64,000 bases of DNA, taken from the NCBI GenBank assembly GCA_964030785.1, contig OZ034968.1, positions 56,346,899 through 56,410,898 of the forward strand, written 5' to 3'. Under the pieces are notes generated by a model. The model was not told the origin of the DNA and did no database searches. It saw only the letters and a list, made by a program, of their open reading frames with translations. Shown here in pieces: positions 55,001 through 64,000 of the stretch; position 1 is the first letter of the stretch; every line of letters starts with the position of its first letter. The position numbers were made by a program, and so were the translations under genes. The DNA comes from Siderastrea siderea (Eukaryota > Cnidaria > Anthozoa > Scleractinia > Rhizangiidae).

Positions 55001-56640
55001 TCAAGTGCCCCCCCCCCCCCCCGGTCGGAATGCTTACCACACAAAAAAGAAACATTTATTTTTACAACTGACTACACTGGTTTCACCAATCGTGATCGAT
55101 AAAATTGCAGCCCATTGAAATTGTCATACTTGGGGGACTTGGGCTTTACATGTATACAAAGTTAAGCACATACTTTGCAGAAGATGTTTATTGAAACTGG
55201 ACATTTTTTAATTCTAGATAACAATTAATGTTACTATCAAAAGTAAACCAAACTGTCATTATCTACATGACAGTGGGTAATACACATCAGCTACCGAACA
55301 AAACAAAAATAATAAATTAATCTGTATTATTCCGTCTTCATATAATTATGTTACTTTATTTTATATCTTTTTGTCAATGACAATGTTTTTATTTTTTACT
55401 CCCCACTGGCAAGGTTTCAAATAACAGTTGGTAATCGGACAATGACCATGCAAAAAATTTGCCAGTGTCCCAACTTAGAAATCCCAATTGTGGTTGGAAA
55501 TAACCTCCAGACAAATGTTGAAATGTTTGCAGCACATTATAGCAGTGGGGAAATGTTCTTCACATAGATTTTAAGTCAAGCTGAGAAACCAAGAATACAT
55601 CTTCCTCAGGGTTTTGGGGGCAGGGGGGGGGGGTTACTACCCCATATACAGCATACAGGTATGGGCTGCTGGATGGGTTCCTATGTTTGGCCTTCTTATT
55701 AAGTCAGTAAAGTAGTTCCAATTTTGGCCTTTTAGTCTGAGATGGGGTAAACTTTTCTGCTTATTTGAAATTCATATAAACAGTGTTGACAGTTCCTTGC
55801 TTTATTTTGCCTGATTTAGATGTTTTCTAGCCTTCCTTTCTAATTTATGTTGTTACAAAATGTGTGAAAATAATTCATTTTGAATAACAGAGAATAAAAT
55901 TTAACTCGTTAGTCTAATATGAGATCAGAATATAGAACCCTTTTGGTCTGAGATGGGGTAGGGTTTCCAAGTAAGCCCAGGACATTTTAATGCCCTTGGT
56001 AAAAACAGATTCCAGCTTTGATTGCTAAATGTTTATGGCTGCCTATAGAAAATGGCCAAGCCTGTTAGAATAGTTGCATCTTCCTGGAGCTGAGTCAATG
56101 AAATTGCCAGTCCTCCAGAGGCTTTAGAACCCCAGTCAATGATCTCTTAACTGATGACCAGGAAAACAATATCTTCAATCACGGACTGCAAGGTCTTTAG
56201 CTGAGTGTCTTCTTCATACAATTTAATAGATGACACTGAAAGAGAAGGAGGTGGAAGAGAGCGCATGATGAGACATTGGAACGCCCTTTTCAACAGCGGA
56301 ACAAAAGAGGCCAAAAAAGCATTTGAAGCAAATATGCATCTCACAGCAAATTGTTGTGAAAAACGATAATAATTTACTACTTATTTTTATGTGCAAGAAA
56401 ATGGACAAACGAATATTCGAATTCCATAACAAAATCTAAAAAACAATAGATTAACTATAGTACAATAGTAATACGAAAATCTGATGTAAGGCCTAAAAAT
56501 ACTTCGATGACCAAAGTAACGTCCAACGATTTTACTATCCATACATATTTGGATTGTAAATAAGATATGAAAGATTTCGAAGATAAAGCAGGATATTCAA
56601 TTAAGATGTGGAACTCACTGCGTACATATAATTTTCTGAT
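52070..56640. other. Interior of the 6-kb element, no gene recognised
   Basis: AT-rich; several homopolymer C or G runs (54035-54052, 54498-54510, 55007-55022, 55621-55631). 54490-54960 contains the diverged 'CCCTGTTTAA' repeat on the minus strand. No frame over 70 codons shows a domain. Confidence 0.5.
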
Positions 56641-56915
56641 ACCAAAGTATTAAAGAAAGACACTCACCGAAGGCTCCAGAGACGTTACCAGAGACGGCGC
56701 CAGACGCTCTATCTTTCACTCTACTTCTCTTGTTCAAAAATTTCAACTGCCTTCAATCGTGTGTAAGAATCAACTGTGCCTAGGGCTGCCTTCTGGTGTA
56801 CAGATTACATGGCTGCCATTCTGGGACATTTGACTTCCGTTTTGAACTTAAGCATGCGCACTAAAACCGGAATCCCACGTTTTCTGGGATAAAAAATGCC
56901 ATTATCCCAGAGTCT

Positions 56916-57899
56916 CATTCTCGTTCCCAGAGCCTACGATCTGTTCTGTCAGCGGTTGGATCGTAGGGCTCTGGTATCAGCCATTACCGGATGTCGTGAA
57001 ATTCACGACATCCGGTAGCGCATGTCTAATTCGTTAAGATGCTATTGCGCCTGCTCCGTTCTCGTCCGTGGAGCTCTGGGCATGACAATTCTGACAACAA
57101 CTGAGAAATTTGAATTCCTATCGATCGAGTCGTGGTGCTTTATGGATCGACTAAAAGCTGTTCGGGGCCCTCTTAATCTCCTGCAATTAGCGGAAAACCT
57201 GGAACTTTAAAAGGAACAAACTTAAGAAGCTGCCTTTCGTGCCGTAGTTGTTCAGAAGAACGATTGTCCCTGCATTTTGCTCACGGGTTTTGGATTTGTA
57301 TCTTGCCTGATTAAAGGTATAATATTATTGCATTCGCGTTATATTGAATTGTACAGTTATTTTAATTTTATTACATTCGTCTGGTTTCTGTTGTATGCGA
57401 ATGTCAACTGTGTACTTATCGTTTCGCCACCCCTAAACGCTATACTGTATTACGTTTTACCCCATCGAAAATTTCCAGAAGCATTTGGCGCCCAAGTTCT
57501 TAAACATCGACATCAAGAGGTCATTACAAAAGTTGATGAGACAGTTACATGTAAGTTTATTTATGGACAAGCTGTAGTTTTGTAGAAAATGCTGTAGCGA
57601 GGAAAGAATCGCTGGCATTTAGCGACAATCTCAACACTTTGAATTCAAAATTTGGTCGCTTAATCTGCCCTAAGCAGCATTCTTTGCGTGGAAATTGATC
57701 AAGTCAATATATTAATTAATGCCCTGATATCTGATTAATTCAATCGGAAATAAAACGTTATGCGTAGAAGCCAAAAAATTTTTACGTTATTGCGCATACA
57801 GTTTGAATCGGCCAATCAAAAAAAATTAATTTTTGGCCGTTACCAGAGCTACAAGAGACGTAATTTAAAAAAAGCCGCGTAGCTCTGGGGACGAGAATG
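56916..57899. mobile_element. 984-bp Mutator-like element nested in the right end of the 6-kb element
   Basis: Ends CATTCTCGTTCCCAGAGCC and (complement) CATTCTCGTCCCCAGAGCT. CCCAGAGTCT is present on both sides (56906-56915, 57900-57909), a 9-10-bp duplication. Deleting it rejoins the outer element's inverted repeat exactly. The interior has a hairpin around ACCGGATGTCGTGAA/TTCACGACATCCGGT and the possible helicase remnant at 57220-57560. Confidence 0.8.
57220..57560 (+). pseudogene. Possible helicase-derived remnant inside the nested element
   Basis: In one frame, FRAVVVQKNDCPCILLTGFG resembles the Walker A region of RecQ/DEAD-type helicases (Q..A.....G.D....LPTGFGKS), but the lysine-serine is missing and a GT-like site follows. 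A later frame reads CVLIVSPPLNAI, like the next helicase motif (VVVSPL.ALI.DQ). The two lie about 120 bp apart and not in one continuous frame. It could be captured host sequence; chance resemblance is not excluded. Confidence 0.3.
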
Positions 57900-57972
57900 C
57901 CCAGAGTCTCTACTGGCGCCCTCCCGCTGACCAAAAAGCCAGTGGACTCTGGGTACGAGATTGACAAAATAA

Positions 57973-59554
57973 GAAACGAAACATCACACTGTTACAATGT
58001 CCGCACTTTTCTAACAATAGTATTTTTGCTCTGAAAGAAAGTAAACATTGAATACCACATCAATAAGTTAGAGCGGAGGAGCCGCGATAACTAGCGGCCA
58101 CGAGTGGAACGGGAAGGAGGCGACTTGTTGCGGTTTAACGGTTCGAATTCGTCTATACTCTAGGCGTGGGCAATCGATGGTGCATCGAATACTATCGATA
58201 ATCGATTTCATCAGTTGTCCACACCGGGCAATACCCATTGTGCTGTTTCTGTCAGATAATAATCCACACCACCTTTATGTATATTTTATTTTATTTTTGT
58301 TATCTAAATGACTTTTTATTACCCCTTCATTTAGACTTATAAACTCTTTTTCACTTTAATGGCTAAGCAGCGAATCTGGATTTTTCATTTGTTTGGGAGG
58401 CGGGGGGGGGGGGGGGAGAGTACCATATCCCAGCCCGCCGGGACTCTACGATGGCCATGTTTAGCGGTATTTGCAACCCTATTCAAGACTAGACACCAAA
58501 AAACTCCCAGCCTCGCCGAGTGTCAGTCCCTAGTTTTCCAATTAAGGATACCCTATTCTGGACCAAAACTCTTTGATTTCTATACCCTATCCCAGACTAA
58601 ACCGGTTGAAGACCACACCCTTTATAGCGGCACATGTCCATATAGCTTATATATGGGAGTAACGCCTCCCCCCGACCCTGGGCCTTTTACATGAGTGTCG
58701 CGGCCGGGCTGTAGATCCAAGCAAGCTCTCGTGATTTTTTATACAGTTTCTCCGAGGTCGCGGTACTCTCAGTTGTCTGAATCTGCTCTTAAGCTGTTAT
58801 TTTCAGTCGTGAAACGGTCCGGATCTACGATTAATTTTCAGGTCGATCGGCAGCTCCTCTTGCTCTAATAAGTGTTGTCGAATATAGTAAGTACTTTGCG
58901 CAAAACCCTAGAGGTAAAGTTCACTTGAAGTTGACATCTATGGCATAACTTCAAATTTGACTTGTTTTAAAAGAATTCCAACCTAACAAAACAAAAACAA
59001 AATAACTACAAATTCCAAAACAGCATAACTGCCAAGAGACAGTAATAACCAGTTAGGTAAAAACCATCAACCGATAAATAGCCAAACCTTACCCCTCAAC
59101 CGTCAGATCTACTGCCCCTAATTGACATCCTTACTGCATGACACAGACAGGGTTCTATCTAGGGTATTTCCCCCACAAAATGCCCAGCTTCCCCCCCAAA
59201 AAGTAACCATATCGGAAAAATCATCCAGACGCGACGAACTCAGTGCACGTGAATTTAGTATTACCTGTCTAAGGACACTATATGACAAATAAAATAAAAT
59301 ACCACTGTAACATTATCTCAAAATTGTGTCTCAAAATGCACCAGATTGCATCTCAGCGCATATTCATTTCAAAAACTTTCTGGGGGGACCTTGCCTCCGT
59401 ACCCCCTAGGAAGCTCGTGGCCTTCCACCACTCGGGACTTCTCCCCCAAACAATAAATCCTAGATAGAAGCCTCTCAGAGCCGATTTCTATGGAAACTAA
59501 CTTCTTACATTCATTGGTTTTACGGGTATAAGTCGTTAAATGTCTTTGAGCATG
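57973..59554. other. Intergenic, with a 'CCCTATCCCAGAC' repeat at 58380-58690
   Basis: 58380-58690 starts with a G-run and ends GGGAGTAACGCCTCCCCCC, a relative of 8030-8335. A short ATCGAT-rich palindromic stretch lies at 58168-58205. The remainder is unassigned. Confidence 0.4.
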
Positions 59555-59757
59555 GGAAAGCGGAAAATACAGGAGTCAACAAATTAATCTCACCCGGGTT
59601 AGGCACCTTATGTAGGTTATCCGCCATATAGATGATGGATGGCTGTATCTAACAGCAGGAATGAATAGATAGTCGCAAAAGCAAAAACCTGCGACCAGGG
59701 TCGGTTTTCGTTTCGCTCGGTGAAACATTCAGACGGCCTGATCACAGGTTACAAAAG
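59555..59757 (+). repeat. Dispersed repeat joined to a small AACCTG hairpin
   Basis: 59555-59685 corresponds to 27325-27470. It is followed by AACCTGCGACCAGG...CCTGATCACAGGTT, a 70-bp relative of the 8828-8952 hairpin. Confidence 0.5.
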
Positions 59758-59977
59758 CAATAAGGGACTGTGCAATTGTTATCAGGAGAGGGGAGGTATG
59801 AAACGGAAGAGGGAGCAGAGTGTAAAGTAATACACTGAGAGACGGGGAGCAAAGTCTAAATTATTCAATGGTAAGAACGGGGGTGATCTCTATTTTCAAA
59901 GAAATTTATCACATGTTCATTTTTTGTTGTTGTGTAAAATATATTGAAAATACAACAGAGGCCACTGGAGCTGATTA

Positions 59978-60541
59978 CAGTAAAACCCATATATAAGACC
60001 CTAAATTTTAAGAACCTGTTAAGCTAAGATTTCCGTTTAGAACCTCATTTACATACGAGCCTAAATTGGAAACAGGTTCTTATTTCATAGAATTCCTTTA
60101 AAACTTAGAATTCATAAAATTGGGTGTGTATTTGTTTAGATGACATGATGATATGCAGATTTTAGATAAACAATAAGACAGTACCACTATTCTTCCAGCA
60201 ACAAAAAACATTTTTTCTTGAGAAAATAAGAACCTGTTTAAGAACCCAAATAGCCTAATTTTCCAGTAAACAGCAATTATAAGAACCTTTTGAGGCAGTT
60301 TACTTGGAAAAATGCAGGTTCTTATATGTTTATTAACAAGAGAAACACCTATTACAACAATGCAGAACGAAACAGAGTACAGACGAACTGAACGAAGAAA
60401 ACAAGTTATTACAACAAATAGATATAATCTAGAATTAAAACAGGAAAAAGGGACTAAGTGAGGTTATCATATAAACGTACGCTTTTAAATGTCTTAAATG
60501 CAGCTACTGCTTAGTTAGGAAGTTATATTTGGGTCTTACTG
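59978..60541. mobile_element. 564-bp Tc1/mariner-type MITE
   Basis: Left end CAGTAAAACCC, right end GGGTCTTACTG, flanked by TA (59976-59977, 60542-60543). TA-CAGTAAAACC is a common Tc1/mariner terminus. The interior repeats AAGAACCTGTT. No transposase. Confidence 0.65.
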
Positions 60542-60721
60542 TATGTCACATTGTAAAGTTGGCTGGAAATGAGGGCCGGGGTGGAGGGGGGGAGGGGGTG
60601 TACCTTAGTATCAGCTTTAATGGGGGGGGGGGGATGTAAGAAGTTATTTCGCCTTTGTACAGGTGGGGCGCTTTAAGTTAACTTTATGCCATGTTATACT
60701 CATTTCAGATCCCCCCTCTTG

Positions 60722-61081
60722 ATAATTATTGGCTGGTTTCCATATGATCACTACGATCGCTGCGATAGCCACGATCGCTGGAAAAAAGCTTCAGCGATTG
60801 TTGCAATCATATGGAAACCACTCTTCAGCGATTGTAGCGATCGTTGCGACAACGATCGCTGAGATAGATTTCAGTTCTATCTCAACAATCGTAGCGATCG
60901 TTACGATCATATGGAAACCACACTCCAGAGATTGTAGCGATCGTTGTGATGAAAAATATACCAGAATGCAGTACGTCGCTTTTTGTTCTAGGTCCTCTCG
61001 GTCATTTTTTTTATTCTGTAGCGATCGTAGCGATCATGTGGAAACTTGTAGCCGTAAAGATCGCTCAATCGTGAAATACTG
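60722..61081. repeat. Repeat array rich in 'GTAGCGATCG' palindromes
   Basis: At least eight GCGATCGT/ACGATCGC units occur with three CATATGGAAACCA blocks and one CATGTGGAAAC. The ends GGTTTCCATATGATC and GATCATGTGGAAAC are inverted. The Ile/Ala-rich open frame is a by-product. Confidence 0.65.
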
Positions 61082-61145
61082 ATAAGAATTCAGGCCTGCG
61101 TTGTGCTGCTAAACGTGCCAAGGTGGCTCGATTGTAGCACTAAAG

Positions 61146-61628
61146 TAGCACGACTTGATTTCAGACCAAGTTGGATTGGATTTAATTCAGTGGAATTCGA
61201 TAGCTGTTTCAGAGTTTTGCCAGTAAAACATACTTTTCAACATATTTGCAATTTATGAATGAACCTCTGCACGGCAGAAGCACGCTGTTTGAAACCAAGT
61301 CGTGCCAAAGTTGTTCTTTTAATAATGCCATCTAGAAACTATGAGCCAAGTTCGTTCCCATGGGCTGGATTCGCGAAGCCGTTGTAAGATAAGATCTGTC
61401 CTATGGATTGTTGGAAAGCAAAATCCTATTGCTAAGAGAGAATACTTAGCAATAGAGGGATGAAGAGAAAGGGCGCTGGTCGGGACTGGGTAGGGCAGTA
61501 GCAAGACGTCAACGGTCCTCAGACAGGAAGTTGAATTAAGTACAAACCCAAAGTATAAGCTCGCACAATTTTTACGAAAATTGAAAACAACACTCCCTAG
61601 ATCCTCTGCGTTATAAATGCACCGTCAG
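61146..61628 (+). repeat. Dispersed repeat, copy 2 (partner at 8350-8622)
   Basis: Longer than the partner by two internal stretches: about 60 bp after AATTCGATAG, and about 110 bp after the CGTTCCCATGGGCTGG end, which includes the internal palindrome TTGCTAAG...CTTAGCAA. Confidence 0.65.
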
Positions 61629-63429
61629 ATAGTTTATATTGTATGGGCATTAATTACGTCTACTTTTTTTTTGATAATTGTCCATAACTCGTACCACTAC
61701 TCCCCTAAAGGGTGGATGGAGCCCCCTTCGTCACTGAGCCGGGTTTGATTGCGTTCAAGAATAGATAAATAAATTGGCTGTCACCTACTTAACACAAGTC
61801 AAGCATGTCGCATGTTGATGATGGAATCACATGACCTTAAAGTGGCAACATTGATTAATAAATAATTTTGACCTGCCTTCGTGAATTCCGCGATTTTCAA
61901 GAAATACCCTTCTTTACCCACAATAATCAATTTCAAGAGAATGATGCTAAAATAAAGTAGAATGGCGAGCAAAACATTTTTTAACGTGTCTATGAAAACA
62001 TACAGGGAAAATGACTGGCTTCCACTCCCCTTGTTCGTGGCTGCTGAGGGATTGAGTGGGTCAAAGACACACATAAATGTCCACATAAAAGCTTAAAAAA
62101 GACAAAGAGGGTATTTAAAAAACTCATTTAGTCCTTTCTTTGATTTATCACAATTTTTCAGATATGTGGCCACTGAGCAGGAAATTTTGAAAAAGTATGG
62201 GCTGGGAAATGGTATTTATATCTCCCCCTCCCTCCCTCAAAAGAACAAAAACAAAACGAAACTCTTGCGCCATACCCATCCCCTCAGTAAGAAAGTGGTT
62301 GTATTTTTAGCACAGGGCAACCACGAAAACTATGTGATTGTTAGTTAGTTTCAAAATGTAACGCACAGATTTTACGGCAAGAGTAGACCACAGTTGAGGC
62401 GTCAAGAGTGCTTTAATACTCCTGAGTAAGCCCAGGTCTGCGAATGAAGATTGCTTACAGACTGCTTGTATTTATGCGAAATTCGTTTGAGTAGTTACAT
62501 TTCACAAGTTTGATTCTACTGCAAACAGTATTGTCATGCAGGGAAAGAGTGATCCCAGCTGCAAACAAAAGAACTTTAGCTTTTGGCTCAGCTTATTTAC
62601 TTGTCCAAAAATTTGCAAACCTTAGGTTTTCTGAAGGGTTGAATTCCGATACCAAAAGGCATTCCGCTGAAAGGTCGTAACTTAGGCTAAGTTCCTGTCG
62701 AGAACGACTTTAGTTTGAAATTGAAATTCTACTCAAAAATGAATGAAATAGGAACAAAGTCCTTGGAAAGGTGTGAAAGGGCGCAAACAATCCCAAATTT
62801 TAATAAGATGCAGAAAACTTATGATGTGGGTTTTCCTCAAAAAGTGCACGGCCAGTACACCTTAAAGTAAACTGTGCAGGAAACAGGAAATCTAAAATAA
62901 CTAAATCGCAAAACAAATCCAAAATATGCCGTAACAAAAATATAAGGAAATGTATGGGAATACCGAAACGATCCTATTGACATGAGATATTTTGAACGCA
63001 GCGGCACACGTAACATGGTATCCTATTTCCTTGTAAGGCAAAAAAAAAAAAAAACAGCAACCCCTGACAAAACGTCTCGAGACACTTTACGGCTTTGTAG
63101 GACGCTACACCTTGCACCTTTCAATGTTGAAAAAATCCACCGTTTCTTGCCGTTAAAACCAAATTTTGTATTTTTTTTCAACATTGCAGAGGGCGAGAGG
63201 GGGAGAACACGGCAAGGTGTCTCAAGATTTTTGTCTGAGGTTGAGGCTTATTCGCTAAGCCCAGCTGGCAAACGGACTCGCAAGTCAAGGCAAGTTTAGA
63301 AATGTCAACTTACGTACGCATCAGTACTTGCGGTTCAATTATTAATAACAGACTTCTCAATTTCTCACGCAAGTATTAAACTACTCACCGCTCTAAAATT
63401 GGTTTTCTACTGGACATCGTACATCTCAT
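61629..63429. other. Intergenic, nothing recognised
   Basis: Minus-strand frame 61799-62086 (95 codons, one hydrophobic stretch) and plus-strand frame 62982-63299 have no recognisable family. An A-run lies at 63042. Confidence 0.35.
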
Positions 63430-64000
63430 CATAGTTTTACTCCAAAAACATTAATCGACAAACATGATACTCAAACACTCAAAGGTAAATTATATACCTG
63501 TTTTGTTGATTTTGGAAAGGCATTTGACTCAATTTGGCCTGAAGGCTTATTATACAAATAACTGAAATATAACATTCATTTGGTGGTACATTCTACGATA
63601 CCATCTCTAACATGGACCTAAAATCAAAATGCTACGTTAGAGACAGACATAATCGACCTAAATTTTTTAACTATAATAAAGGTGTTAGACATTAGGTTGT
63701 AACCTCTCTCCACTACTTTTTAACCTTTATCTAAACGAATTACCGTACATCCTTGAAAAAAATACTGTAGACCCTATCCGACTACCACATGGATCTCACC
63801 TCATATTGTCTACTCTATGCTGACGACTTGCTTCTAATTTCTAATTCAGCTGAAGGATTACAACGCAGTGTTAACAAATTCAGTATCAACGTCAATCCAA
63901 CTAAAACCAAAATGATCAAATTTCAGAAGAAAAGTACAAAATCAATAATCGACAAATATGAATTTCTTTTGTCAATAATGAACATATTCAAATTGTTAAC
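63430..64000 (+). pseudogene. Decayed LINE reverse transcriptase, running off the window
   Basis: Frames in succession give GKLYTCFVDFGKAFDSIWPE (RT motif with FDS), then, after stops, LLYADDLLLISNSAEGLQ with the catalytic YADD box, and VNPTKTKMIKFQKK. These are palm-domain motifs of a non-LTR retrotransposon in the usual order. Multiple stops and frameshifts show it is inactive. Confidence 0.75.

Larger units (their letters stand above)
51944..57963. mobile_element. 6.0-kb non-autonomous Mutator-like element upstream of copy C
   Basis: Inverted ends CAATCTCGTACCCAGAGTCC continue for over 60 bp through CTGGCTTTTTGGTCAGCGGG, GGCGCC and CTCTGGGATAATGG. ACAAAATAA is duplicated at both sides (51935-51943, 57964-57972). 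The right inverted repeat is interrupted by the nested element at 56916-57899 and resumes on its far side (CCATTATCCCAGAGTCT). No transposase is recognised in the interior. The 9-bp duplication and end sequence match the 34238-35476 element. Confidence 0.8.

Noticed and set aside
60729..61082. 117-codon frame rich in Ile, Ala and Ser
   Set aside because: Translation of GCGATCGT/CATATGGAAACC repeats; the repeat explains the open frame.
61799..62086. 95-codon minus-strand frame with a hydrophobic stretch as a fourth receptor fragment
   Set aside because: None of the conserved receptor blocks (LGLWGHQ, HEDL, SVWFVLHW, GR.TF) is present and no flanking exon was found.

Overview
This looks like nuclear DNA from an anthozoan cnidarian, probably a stony coral. 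The sequence is AT-rich and gene-poor, with spliced genes (GT...AG introns), Penelope-like elements, LINE fragments, tRNA-derived SINEs, many hairpin MITEs, a TTAGGG tract, and a ZAD-like/DUF6589-like gene of a kind I associate with corals and anemones. The species call is inference; no database was searched.

The backbone is a head-to-tail array of three related genes on the minus strand for seven-helix membrane proteins. Copy C (51790-46995, 392 aa) and copy A (24927-18477, 416 aa) read as intact three-exon genes. Exons 2 and 3 are identical in length in the two (312 and 206 nt), and both introns are phase 1. Copy B (38684-30408), between them, is a pseudogene. It has a stop at codon 32, a 398-bp terminal-inverted-repeat element in exon 1, a 1239-bp element plus a 24-codon deletion in exon 2, and a 1086-bp solo LTR in exon 3. 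The architecture (about 400 aa, seven helices, a conserved cytoplasmic segment leading into TM7 at the extreme C-terminus) resembles the insect gustatory/odorant receptor and cnidarian GRL superfamily. That assignment is inference at moderate confidence, and the canonical TM7 signature is not present.

Region by region: 1-2003 holds the 5' two exons of a minus-strand ZAD-like/DUF6589-like gene. 2970-18000 is repeats: a Crypton-like fragment, a 2.1-kb foldback with TTAA flanks, 'CGGAGTCGG' MITEs, SINEs and a LINE 3' end. 18200-25100 is copy A, with a Penelope-like fragment in its first intron. 25690-30400 holds a LINE fragment, a frameshifted rhodopsin-type GPCR pseudogene and a TTTGG minisatellite. 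30408-38920 is copy B with its insertions and an internally deleted L1-like LINE. 39000-46900 holds a CATA microsatellite, a Penelope 3' end with a hammerhead-ribozyme-like motif, SINEs, a TTAGGG tract and MITEs. 46995-51790 is copy C. 51944-57963 is a 6-kb Mutator-like element with a second family member nested in its right end, sitting 154 bp upstream of copy C's start codon. 58000-64000 is repeats ending in a decayed reverse transcriptase.

Splice sites and inserted-element boundaries were read by eye from reading-frame continuity, exon-length agreement and target-site duplications. Functional assignments rest on recognised motifs only.
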